A stretch of DNA of 64,000 nucleotides, taken from contig NZ_BAUA01000192.1 of the NCBI RefSeq assembly GCF_000710915.1, positions 1-64,000 on the forward strand, given 5' to 3'. The notes beneath the pieces are model-generated. The model saw nothing but the letters and a program-made list of their open reading frames with translations. It searched no databases and was not told where the DNA came from. Origin of the DNA: Nocardia brasiliensis IFM 10847. GTDB lineage: Bacteria; Actinomycetota; Actinomycetes; Mycobacteriales; Mycobacteriaceae. This document shows positions 26,718 to 34,021 of this stretch, piece after piece; positions within the stretch are counted from its first letter, which is position 1, and every line of letters starts with the position of its first letter. The translations under genes and the position numbers were made by a program.

Positions 26718-28490
26718 GTGAGCCCGCGGCGGCACCGGAGTACGGCGTGGCGTGTGATGCTGCTGGTCATCACGGCGTCGCTGACGGTGTTCGCCGGGTG
26801 TACCGCGAACCCGCCGCCGCCGATCGAGAGCACCGACAGCCCCAAGACCACGCCCGCCAAACCGGGCAAGAGCACCGTGGTCGTCGCGATCGACACCATC
26901 GGCATCGGTTTCAATCCGCACCTGCGTTCGGATCAGTCGCCCGCCACCGCGGCGCTGGCCTCGATGGTGCTGCCCAGCCCGTTCCGTCCGGTGCCCAGCC
27001 CGGTCGCGCTGGGTGTCACCGACTGGGTGCCCGACACCTCGCTCATCGCCACCGCCGATGTCACCGCGCAGGATCCGTTCACCATTACCTACACGCTGCG
27101 CAACGAGGCGAACTGGTCCGACGGCGCGCCGATCGCCGCCGAGGATTTCCAATTCCTCTGGCAGCAGATGATTTCCCAGCCCGGCGTGGTGGATTCCGCG
27201 GGCTACCGGCTGATCTCGGACATCGACTCGGCCGACGGCGGCAAATCGGTGACCGTGCGGATGCGCGAGCCGTATCCGGCCTGGCGGCAACTGTTCACCA
27301 ATCTGCTGCCCTCGCATCTGATGAAGGACTCGCCCGGTGGGTTCCAGGACGGCTGGGTCAAGCGCATCCGGGTGTCCGGCGCGCAGTTCCTGATCAAGAA
27401 CATCGATCCGCAGCGCGAAGAGATTCTGCTGGAACGCAACGCGCGTTTCTGGGGCACCCCGGTGGCGCCGGACGAGATCCTGCTGCGCCGCGGCGGAACC
27501 CCCGCGCAGCTGGCGGAATCGTTGCGCACCAACGACGCTCAGATGAGCCTGGTGCACGGGGGTGTCGCGACCCGGGCGCAGCTGGCCGCCATCCCGTCGG
27601 TGCGCACCGCGATCATGCCGCAGTCGCGCGTGCTGCAGTTGGCGCTCAACGGACGAACCGGCCCGGTGAGCGATATCCGGGTCCGCCGGGCCGTGCTCGC
27701 GCTGCTCGATCCCGCGCTGCTCGCCACGGTCGGCGCGCAGACCGGCGGTTGGGTGGATCCGATTCGCGCGCAGATCCTTTCGCCCTCCGACCCGGGCTAT
27801 GGTCCGACCGAGCCGCCGCGCCTGCCCGCCGAGGAGGCGTTCGCGCTGCTGGCCGAGGCGGGTTACGGCCGCGCGCCGGAACCGCCACCGGTCAACTCGC
27901 CGACCTCGCCGGCGCCGACGCCGCGGCCGATCGCGAAAAACGGTAAGTCGCTGACCATTCGGATCGGAGCGGTGGAGGGCGACCTCACCGCGATCGCGGT
28001 GGCCAACACCGCCGCGGACCAATTGCGCAGCGCCGGAATCGATGCCACGGTGCGCGCCATCGCGGCCGACGAACTGTACGGGCGCGAACTGGTGGAGGGC
28101 AGCACCGACGCGATCGTCGGCTGGGAGAGCGCGGGCGGCGATCCGGCCACCGTGCTCGCGTCCCGATATGGTTGCCCGCCACCGGAAGCCACCGCGGGCG
28201 GCACCACCACCCCGTCGGCCACCGCGCCGGAACGCCGGGCGCCCGCCAACCTTTCCGGTATCTGCGATCCGAGCCTGCAGGGGCCGATCGACGAGGCGCT
28301 GCGCGGAATGGATCCGGGCCGGGTGCTCGCCGAGGCCGAACCGAAGTTGTGGGGCCTGGCCACCGTGCTGCCCATCGTCCAGGACAACGTGGTGGCCGCG
28401 GCGGGTCCGCGGGTGGACGGCGCCTCGCTCAACGGCAGCATCCAGGTCGGCATCTTCGGCGACGCCGGACAGTGGCGGAAGATCCAGTGA
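26718..28490 (+). CDS. lpqW: LpqW-like lipoprotein (extracellular solute-binding family 5 fold)
   Basis: About 590 residues. Lipoprotein signal with arginine-rich start (SPRRHRSTAWRVMLLVITASLTVFAGC, lipobox FAGC). The mature protein has the oligopeptide-binding (SBP_bac_5) fold: TITYTLRNEANWSDGAPIAAEDFQFLWQQMI, RNARFWGTP and VRRAVLALLDPALL. In mycobacteria LpqW controls the branch between polar PIMs and LM/LAM and acts through PimE, whose gene is 3.3 kb away. Ends in the classical TGATG overlap with mshB. GTG 26718 is the likely start; GTG 26709 and ATG 26757 are alternatives. Confidence 0.9.
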   Translation: MSPRRHRSTAWRVMLLVITASLTVFAGCTANPPPPIESTDSPKTTPAKPGKSTVVVAIDTIGIGFNPHLRSDQSPATAALASMVLPSPFRPVPSPVALGVTDWVPDTSLIATADVTAQDPFTITYTLRNEANWSDGAPIAAEDFQFLWQQMISQPGVVDSAGYRLISDIDSADGGKSVTVRMREPYPAWRQLFTNLLPSHLMKDSPGGFQDGWVKRIRVSGAQFLIKNIDPQREEILLERNARFWGTPVAPDEILLRRGGTPAQLAESLRTNDAQMSLVHGGVATRAQLAAIPSVRTAIMPQSRVLQLALNGRTGPVSDIRVRRAVLALLDPALLATVGAQTGGWVDPIRAQILSPSDPGYGPTEPPRLPAEEAFALLAEAGYGRAPEPPPVNSPTSPAPTPRPIAKNGKSLTIRIGAVEGDLTAIAVANTAADQLRSAGIDATVRAIAADELYGRELVEGSTDAIVGWESAGGDPATVLASRYGCPPPEATAGGTTTPSATAPERRAPANLSGICDPSLQGPIDEALRGMDPGRVLAEAEPKLWGLATVLPIVQDNVVAAAGPRVDGASLNGSIQVGIFGDAGQWRKIQ

Positions 28491-29365
28491 TGGGTGGTCT
28501 GCTGCTGGTGCACGCGCATCCGGACGACGAGACCATCACCACCGGCGGCACGATCGCGCACTATCGCCGGCGCGGCGTCCCCGTCACCGTCGTGACCTGC
28601 ACGCTCGGCGAGGAAGGCGAGGTGATCGGGGACGAGTGGGCCCAGCTCACCGCCGAGCACGCCGATCAGCTCGGCGGCTATCGCGTGCTCGAGCTGAGCC
28701 GGGCGCTGGCCGCGCTCGATGCCGGGCCGCCGCGGTTTCTCGGCGGTGCGGGCCACTGGCGTGATTCCGGGATGGCGGGCACGCCCGCGGCGCAGAAGCC
28801 GCGCGTGTTCGTGCAGTCGGGCGCCGAGGCGGTGGACGCGCTGACCGAGGTACTGCTGGAACTGCGGCCGCAGGTGGTCGTCGGCTACGACCCGAACGGC
28901 GGCTACGGCCATCCGGATCACATTCGCGCACACCAGATCACCACCGCCGCGGTGCACGCGGCCGCCGATCGCGGCTGGGACACACCGAAGTTCTACTGGA
29001 CCGTCACCGACGCCGACATGCTGCGCCAGCACACCGCCGCCCTGGCCAAACGCACCGTGGACGGACTGCCGGGCCGCTTGCCCGCGGGTTGGCGACTGCC
29101 CGCCGAGGGGGAGCTGGCCGCGGTGCCGAGCCATACCGTGACGACCACGATCGACGTGTCGGACGCGCTCGCCGCCAAACGCGCCGCGCTGCGGGCCCAC
29201 GCCACGCAGGTCACGGTGGCGCCCTCGGGCCGGGAGTTCGCGCTGTCGAACAATGTTGCTCAGCCGGTACTGCCGGAAGAGTGCTTTGTCCTGGTGCGCG
29301 GTCGGCGCGGACCGATCGGCTCGGACGGGCGCGAACATGATCTCTTCGCCGGGCTGGATCACTGA
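28490..29365 (+). CDS. mshB: N-acetyl-1-D-myo-inositol-2-amino-2-deoxy-alpha-D-glucopyranoside deacetylase MshB
   Basis: 291 residues. Zinc-binding motif HAHPDDE near the N-terminus (LLLVHAHPDDETITTGGT) and the third ligand in YGHPDHIRAH; GTIAHYRRRGVPVTVVTCTLGEEGEVIG is typical of MshB rather than the paralogous Mca. It removes the acetyl group from GlcNAc-Ins, the second dedicated step of mycothiol synthesis. ATG overlaps the lpqW stop (TGATG), so the two genes are cotranscribed, as in M. tuberculosis order. Confidence 0.95.
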   Translation: MGGLLLVHAHPDDETITTGGTIAHYRRRGVPVTVVTCTLGEEGEVIGDEWAQLTAEHADQLGGYRVLELSRALAALDAGPPRFLGGAGHWRDSGMAGTPAAQKPRVFVQSGAEAVDALTEVLLELRPQVVVGYDPNGGYGHPDHIRAHQITTAAVHAAADRGWDTPKFYWTVTDADMLRQHTAALAKRTVDGLPGRLPAGWRLPAEGELAAVPSHTVTTTIDVSDALAAKRAALRAHATQVTVAPSGREFALSNNVAQPVLPEECFVLVRGRRGPIGSDGREHDLFAGLDH

Positions 29366-29550
29366 ACTTCCGTCGATGGCGACGCGCTGTCGCCGTATCT
29401 CGTGCCGGATTCGACCGGAAAATCCGAATCGTTCCGGAACCGCCGCTGAGCTGCTGCTATCTGTAGCCTGAGGGTTGCTGTTACCTCGATCTTGTACGCC
29501 GGGTACCGTTCCCGTGATCTCAATCATCGATGTGGAGGGCGAAGCGGTTC

Positions 29551-31020
29551 ATGACAGCGGTCGGCGACAGGGCGCACCTCAGCATCGAAGACGACGGCTA
29601 TCACAAGAGTCTCAAGCCGCGGCAATTGCAGATGATCGCGATCGGCGGCGCGATCGGCACCGGTCTGTTCCTCGGCGCGGGCGGCAGGCTGGCCAACGCC
29701 GGACCGGGACTCTTCCTCGTCTACGGTGTCTGCGGATTCTTCGCGTTCCTCATCCTGCGCGCGCTCGGCGAACTCGTGCTGCACCGGCCCTCGTCCGGCT
29801 CGTTCGTCTCCTACGCGCGCGAGTTCTTCGGCGAGAAGGCCGCATTCGTGGCCGGCTGGATGTACTTCCTCAACTGGTCGATGACCGGCATCGCCGATAC
29901 CACCGCGATCGCGCAGTACTTCCACTACTGGTCCAGTTTCAGCAGCATTCCGCAGTGGCTGCTCGCGCTCATCGCGCTGGTCGTGGTGCTCAGCATCAAC
30001 CTGATCTCGGTGAAGTGGTTCGGCGAGATGGAATTCTGGGCCGCGCTGGTGAAGGTGTTCGCGCTGAGCGCGTTCCTGATCGTCGGCACGATCTTCCTGA
30101 TCGGGCGTTTCACCGTGCAGGGCCACCCCACCGGACCGAGCGTGATCGCCGACAGCGGCGGCCTGTTCCCCACCGGCATCCTGCCGCTGGTGGTCGTGGT
30201 CTCCGGCGTCGTATTCGCCTACGCCGCGGTCGAATTGGTCGGCACGGCGGCGGGCGAGACGGAGAACCCGGCCAAGATCATGCCGCGCGCGATCAACTCG
30301 GTGATCGCGCGGATCGCGATCTTCTATGTCGGTTCGCTGGTGCTGCTCGGCCTCTTGCTCCCGTACACGGCCTACACCGCGAAGGAGAGCCCGTTCGTCA
30401 CCTTCTTCACCATGCTCGGCGTGCCGGGCATCGGCAGCGTGATGAACCTCGTGGTGCTCACCGCCGCGTTCTCCAGTCTCAACGCCGGTCTGTACTCGAC
30501 CGGGCGCATCCTGCGGTCCATGTCGATGAACGGCAGCGCACCCAAGTTCACCGGTGTGATGGGCCGCAACGGCGTGCCCTACGGCGGCATCCTGTTGACC
30601 AGCCTCATCGCCCTCGTCGGCATCGCGCTCAACGGTGTGGTGCCGGACCGGGCATTCGAGATCGTGCTGAACATGGCCTCGCTCGGCATCGTCGCCTCCT
30701 GGGCCACCATCGTGCTGTGCCAGTTGCAGCTGTGGCGCTGGTCCAAACAGGGCAAGGTGGAACGGCCGTCGTTCCGGATGTTCGGCGCGCCCTACACCGG
30801 ACTGCTCACGCTGGTGTTCCTGTTCTTCGTGGTGGTGCTGACCGGATTCGACTATCCGGTGGGCACCTGGACCGTGGCCTCACTGGTGATCATCGTCCCG
30901 ATGCTGATCGTCGGCTGGTTCGTGGCGCGCAAGCGGGTGCTGTCCATCGCACAGGAGCGGATGGGGTACACCGGTGAGTTCCCGGTGGTCGCCAACATCC
31001 CGATGGACGGCGAGAAGTGA
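29551..31020 (+). CDS. Amino acid permease (APC superfamily, CycA/AnsP-like)
   Basis: About 489 residues with 12 membrane segments. The family start HKSLKPRQLQMIAIGGAIGTGLFLGAG holds the GAIGTG substrate-binding glycines; GTAAGETENPAKIMPRAIN follows segment 6. Similar transporters import D-serine/D-alanine/glycine, asparagine or GABA with protons; the sequence alone does not decide. ATG 29551 follows GGAGGG by 12 nt; ATG 29530 is an alternative. I know of no homologue at this place in the mycobacterial order, so it looks like an insertion between mshB and the following small genes. Confidence 0.9.
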   Translation: MTAVGDRAHLSIEDDGYHKSLKPRQLQMIAIGGAIGTGLFLGAGGRLANAGPGLFLVYGVCGFFAFLILRALGELVLHRPSSGSFVSYAREFFGEKAAFVAGWMYFLNWSMTGIADTTAIAQYFHYWSSFSSIPQWLLALIALVVVLSINLISVKWFGEMEFWAALVKVFALSAFLIVGTIFLIGRFTVQGHPTGPSVIADSGGLFPTGILPLVVVVSGVVFAYAAVELVGTAAGETENPAKIMPRAINSVIARIAIFYVGSLVLLGLLLPYTAYTAKESPFVTFFTMLGVPGIGSVMNLVVLTAAFSSLNAGLYSTGRILRSMSMNGSAPKFTGVMGRNGVPYGGILLTSLIALVGIALNGVVPDRAFEIVLNMASLGIVASWATIVLCQLQLWRWSKQGKVERPSFRMFGAPYTGLLTLVFLFFVVVLTGFDYPVGTWTVASLVIIVPMLIVGWFVARKRVLSIAQERMGYTGEFPVVANIPMDGEK

Positions 31021-31065
31021 TCATGCCGGTCCCGCCCGCCGGGCCGCCGGAATAGACTCGCTGCC

Positions 31066-31224
31066 ATGTACAACTGGTCGGTCCAGGACGCGATCGTCGC
31101 GTTCGTCGAAAGCATGCGGCCGAACTGGCCCGCGCAACACGAGCTGTATCTGTCCGTGCTGCACGGGTTCGTGGAGATGCAGAGTCATCTGCTGACCCTG
31201 CTCGGCTTCCCGCCGGTGCCGTGA
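31066..31224 (+). CDS. Small conserved-type protein, coupled to the next gene
   Basis: 52 residues from ATG 31066 (MYNWSVQDAIVAFVESMRPN...). Amphipathic helices, rich in aromatic residues, no signal or membrane segment. The stop TGA overlaps the GTG start of the following membrane protein by 4 bp (GTGA), which supports real translation. Too short for the usual gene-size cutoff. Function unknown. Confidence 0.65.
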   Translation: MYNWSVQDAIVAFVESMRPNWPAQHELYLSVLHGFVEMQSHLLTLLGFPPVP

Positions 31225-31652
31225 GGCCCGCCGTCGACGACCACGCTGCCGTGGCATCCGCGACCGAATCCAGCGGCGCCGCCGCGCTACCCCTGGTCCC
31301 GATCATCCTCGTCGTGCTGGTGCTGGACGCCTTCATCACGCTCGCGCTGGAGGTGCTGTACCTGCCCGCGTACCTGGGCACGACCGCCTTCCCGGTGACC
31401 GGAGTGCTGGCCGGGTTGGTGAACGTCTTGCTCGTGCTCGGCGCGCGGTCGGTCTCCACCCGGACCGCGGCGATGTTCTTGCCGTTGGGCGCTTGGACTT
31501 TCGGGTTCCTCGTCTGCGCGAGCACCGGCCCGGGCGGTGACATCATGCTGACCAGCGATTGGCGCACCGTGCTGCTGCTGTGCTGCGGTTTGGTGCCGCC
31601 GCTGGTGTTCGTCTATTTCCGCGTCAATTCGGGGCTGTTCGCCAAGCGTTGA
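31221..31652 (+). CDS. Integral membrane protein, DUF-type, four membrane segments
   Basis: 143 residues. Hydrophobic segments: LPLVPIILVVLVLDAFITLALEVLYL, VTGVLAGLVNVLLVLGA, FLPLGAWTFGFLVCAST and VLLLCCGLVPPLVFVYF. M. tuberculosis has a small membrane protein (Rv1171) between mshB and fbiC, and this is its likely counterpart by position. The start GTG overlaps the small upstream gene. It converges with the PH-domain gene, 5 bp between the ends. Function unknown. Confidence 0.78.
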   Translation: MRPAVDDHAAVASATESSGAAALPLVPIILVVLVLDAFITLALEVLYLPAYLGTTAFPVTGVLAGLVNVLLVLGARSVSTRTAAMFLPLGAWTFGFLVCASTGPGGDIMLTSDWRTVLLLCCGLVPPLVFVYFRVNSGLFAKR

Positions 31653-31657
31653 CCCGG

Positions 31658-33235
31658 TCAGCCGAGTTGGCCCGGCGTCACGGCCTCGATCAGCGGCCAG
31701 GCTTGCTCGATCGGGATATCGATGACGCGATAACGCTTCTTGCCCGCCGCGGTGGCGGCCACCACGGTGGCCACGCCGCTGCGCCGCTGGAAGAAGCTCT
31801 GGCGCACGGTCCAGCCGATCACACCCGGCGCCTCCAGACAGTCGCGGTCCCGGTCCAGGGAGCCGGAGCGGGTGATCAACCAGGTTGGGCTGGTTGCGGT
31901 TTCGGGCAGCACGGTGTGGCCGAGGCCGCGATAGCGGTCCTGCGCGAGCGGGACGGCGACCAGGGCCGCCAGCACCGGCACCAGCCACCACCACAGCGAG
32001 AACTGGGCGCCGGTCAGCGCTACGGCCGCCATGACGAGCGCGAGCACGGCGACGGGCCCGAGCGTGCGGGTGTATCGCCTGCGCCGCGCGACCGGTCCGT
32101 GCGCACGCAGCGGCGCACTGCCCGGATCCGGCGTGCCGACGGCCGAGGGGCCGATCGGCTTGTCCGAGAACGTATCCGGGGCGAGCAGGTGCCCGAGGGT
32201 GTGTTCGATGGCCGCCCGCGGCGCCTGCGGCAGGATCTTCTGCCGCGGGTTCTCGCCGACCATGATCGCCTCGAGTTCGGCGGCGCCGGACAGGCGCAGC
32301 AGCAGCGGCTCGTTCACCGTCGCGCCGCGGAAGCGGGCCAGGTCCAGGGTGATCTGGCGGGTGGTGAACAGGCCGTGCCGCAGCTGCAGGGTGCGCCCGT
32401 CGTCGAGCACCTTCAGGCCGAAATAGGTGGTCAGGTACCGGGCGCAGGCCGCGAGGCTGACCACGGCCACCACCAGCACGATCAATACGAACACACCGAG
32501 GGCGAGTACCACCGCGCCGCCGTTCTCGACCCGCTGCACCGTGTCCGAACGGACCAGCAGCTGCCCGATGCCGTACTGGAACGCGATGCCGACGATCGGT
32601 GCGATGATCGCGAAACCGGTCAACGACAGCGGCGCGTACCGAACCCACTGCGGCTGCCAATGCGCGATCTCCTGCGCGGGCCGTGCCTGCTGCGGGTCGG
32701 TGACCGGTCCGTCGGCGGAAAGCTGTTGTCCCGCATCGTGATACGCCTGCTCGCCAGCGGTGCCACCCGCGGCGGTGTGCGCCAGCAGTGCGGTGCGCAG
32801 GTCGGGGACCAGGCGAGCGTCGAGCGCGTCGAGTTTGAACTGCTCGCCCGAATCCGCCTGCTGCCCGGTACCGATGGCCAGCACGGCGAGGCCGAGCAGC
32901 CGATGCAGCAGGTCGGCCTCGATGTCCACCGACCGGATCCGCGACCGCGGCACCGAGAGCTTCTTGCGCTGGATCAGTCCGGTGCGCAGCTCGACATGGG
33001 TCGGCCCGACCCGGTAGGTGGTGGTGAACCAGCGGGTGAGCGCGAACCCGACGATCGCCGCCAGCGGAATGACGCTCCACACATGGTTGCCGCTGCTGGT
33101 GCCGAGGATCACCGAGCCGATCAGCACCGGGATGAACTTCACCACCTCGGTGACGGGGTGTACCAGCAACATTCGCTTGTCGAGCCGCGACCACGGCTGA
33201 TCCGTCTCCGGTGGGACGGCCGCGACGTCGGTCAT
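31658..33235 (-). CDS. Bacterial PH-domain (bPH2) membrane protein, YdbT type
   Basis: 525 residues. Pairs of membrane segments alternate with bPH2 (DUF304) domains: TTYRVGPTHVELRTGLIQRKKLSVPRSRIRSVDIEADLLHRLLGLAVLAIGTG, then TYFGLKVLDDGRTLQLRHGLFTTRQITLDLARFRGATVNEPLLLRLSG, then a third partial copy near the C-terminus (LVVAA-like VATVVAATAAGKKRYRVIDIPIEQAWPLIE). The E. coli/Bacillus YdbS-YdbT pair has the same layout and is linked to envelope stress or antibiotic tolerance. ATG 33235 overlaps the end of the smaller partner (ATGA), so they are one operon. Confidence 0.9.
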   Translation of the reverse strand: MTDVAAVPPETDQPWSRLDKRMLLVHPVTEVVKFIPVLIGSVILGTSSGNHVWSVIPLAAIVGFALTRWFTTTYRVGPTHVELRTGLIQRKKLSVPRSRIRSVDIEADLLHRLLGLAVLAIGTGQQADSGEQFKLDALDARLVPDLRTALLAHTAAGGTAGEQAYHDAGQQLSADGPVTDPQQARPAQEIAHWQPQWVRYAPLSLTGFAIIAPIVGIAFQYGIGQLLVRSDTVQRVENGGAVVLALGVFVLIVLVVAVVSLAACARYLTTYFGLKVLDDGRTLQLRHGLFTTRQITLDLARFRGATVNEPLLLRLSGAAELEAIMVGENPRQKILPQAPRAAIEHTLGHLLAPDTFSDKPIGPSAVGTPDPGSAPLRAHGPVARRRRYTRTLGPVAVLALVMAAVALTGAQFSLWWWLVPVLAALVAVPLAQDRYRGLGHTVLPETATSPTWLITRSGSLDRDRDCLEAPGVIGWTVRQSFFQRRSGVATVVAATAAGKKRYRVIDIPIEQAWPLIEAVTPGQLG

Positions 33236-33738
33236 GTCGCATCGCCACGGTGCTGCGCGGCGATCCGGGTCAGCCGGGTCACCGTCTCCTCGGCGACCGG
33301 GAGATCGAGCGCGGAGATCTGTACCGCACCCGCCGACGACGCGGTGGTCACGGTGACCGTCGCCAGGCCGAGCATGCGCTCGAGCGGGCCGCGTTCGGTG
33401 TCGACGGTCTGCACCCGGGAAATCGGCGCGACCCGGCTCTCCTGGCTCAACCACCCGACCCGGGTGTACACCGCCTCCTCGGTGACCTCCCAGCGGTGCA
33501 CCGCGTACCGCCACCACGGCACCACCACGATGTTCAGCACGGCGAGCGCGAGCGTCACCAGGAGCACCACCAGTTGCCAGCCGCGATGGGCGGAGTCGAG
33601 CACCGCCCACACCAGTTGCGCCGCGAACGGCACCACCCAGGCGAGCACGGCCTGAACGGTCCACAGCAGTTTCGCCTTGGGACTGGGACGCCAGGCCGGA
33701 TCGGCCATGATCGTGCGCGGCAACGACATGGTTGCCAT
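33232..33738 (-). CDS. Bacterial PH-domain (bPH2) membrane protein, YdbS type
   Basis: 168 residues. Two membrane segments (LWTVQAVLAWVVPFAAQLVWAVL, LVVLLVTLALAVLNIVVVPWW) and one bPH2 domain: HRWEVTEEAVYTRVGWLSQESRVAPISRVQTVDTERGPLERMLGLATVTVTTASSAG. Partner of the larger gene downstream with a 4-bp overlap. ATGs at 33738, 33729 and 33708 are all possible starts; the family usually begins a little before the first membrane segment. Confidence 0.88.
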   Translation of the reverse strand: MATMSLPRTIMADPAWRPSPKAKLLWTVQAVLAWVVPFAAQLVWAVLDSAHRGWQLVVLLVTLALAVLNIVVVPWWRYAVHRWEVTEEAVYTRVGWLSQESRVAPISRVQTVDTERGPLERMLGLATVTVTTASSAGAVQISALDLPVAEETVTRLTRIAAQHRGDAT

Positions 33739-33940
33739 GGTTCCATGCCGGACGCCGGATCGCCGTGCTAGCGGGAGCGGAATTGCCGCGTGGCACAGCC
33801 GTTGCCGCCCCCGTGACAGGAACTTGTCGGTGACCGGCAGCGGGTCCGGACGCCGGAATACTGTGAGGCGGGGCGGGGTTGTCTTCGCTCAACGGCTTCG
33901 GAAGGAGACAGGTCCGGATGGTTAGCGCATGATCGAAACC
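33739..33940. promoter_or_regulatory. Divergent promoter region, PH-domain operon and fbiC leader
   Basis: About 200 bp between divergent transcription units. On the plus strand it ends with GGAAGGAGACAGG (33900-33912), a strong Shine-Dalgarno-like sequence 10 nt before ATG 33918. That ATG opens a 4-codon frame whose TGA overlaps an ATG at 33929 (ATGA), which is in frame with the leader ORF at 33941. So ribosomes could enter here and pass by coupling into the leader and then fbiC. Confidence 0.5.
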
Positions 33941-34021
33941 GTGACTGAGCGTAGCGAAGGAACCATAGGCACCGCACGACCCGCCGCGGTCGCCTCGAGC
34001 GTCAGCGAGGCCAAGCCGTGA
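33941..34021 (+). CDS. 26-codon leader ORF coupled to fbiC (repeat-family element)
   Basis: GTG 33941 opens 26 codons ending in TGA 34019-34021; the product begins MTERSEGTIGTARP and ends SEAKP. Its stop overlaps the fbiC GTG start in GTGA. An in-frame ATG at 33929 could lengthen it by four codons. The first 12 residues are identical to those of two tandem elements upstream of htrA (63541-63698), whose length is also 26 codons. The last part of the frame carries the AGCGAGG ribosome site for fbiC, 7 nt before the GTG. Translation is therefore likely to be coupled; whether the peptide itself does anything is unknown. Confidence 0.6.
   Translation: MTERSEGTIGTARPAAVASSVSEAKP
33992..34011 (+). 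promoter_or_regulatory. Hairpin covering the fbiC Shine-Dalgarno sequence
   Basis: GCCTCG (33992-33997) can pair perfectly with CGAGGC (34006-34011), loop of 8 nt. The second arm contains the GAGG that serves fbiC, so the stem would hide it until a ribosome translating the leader opens it. Confidence 0.5.

Noticed and set aside
31658..33892. 744-residue protein including both PH-domain genes
   Set aside because: The upstream part is in the wrong frame; the smaller PH gene has its own complete frame and an ATGA overlap with ATG 33235.
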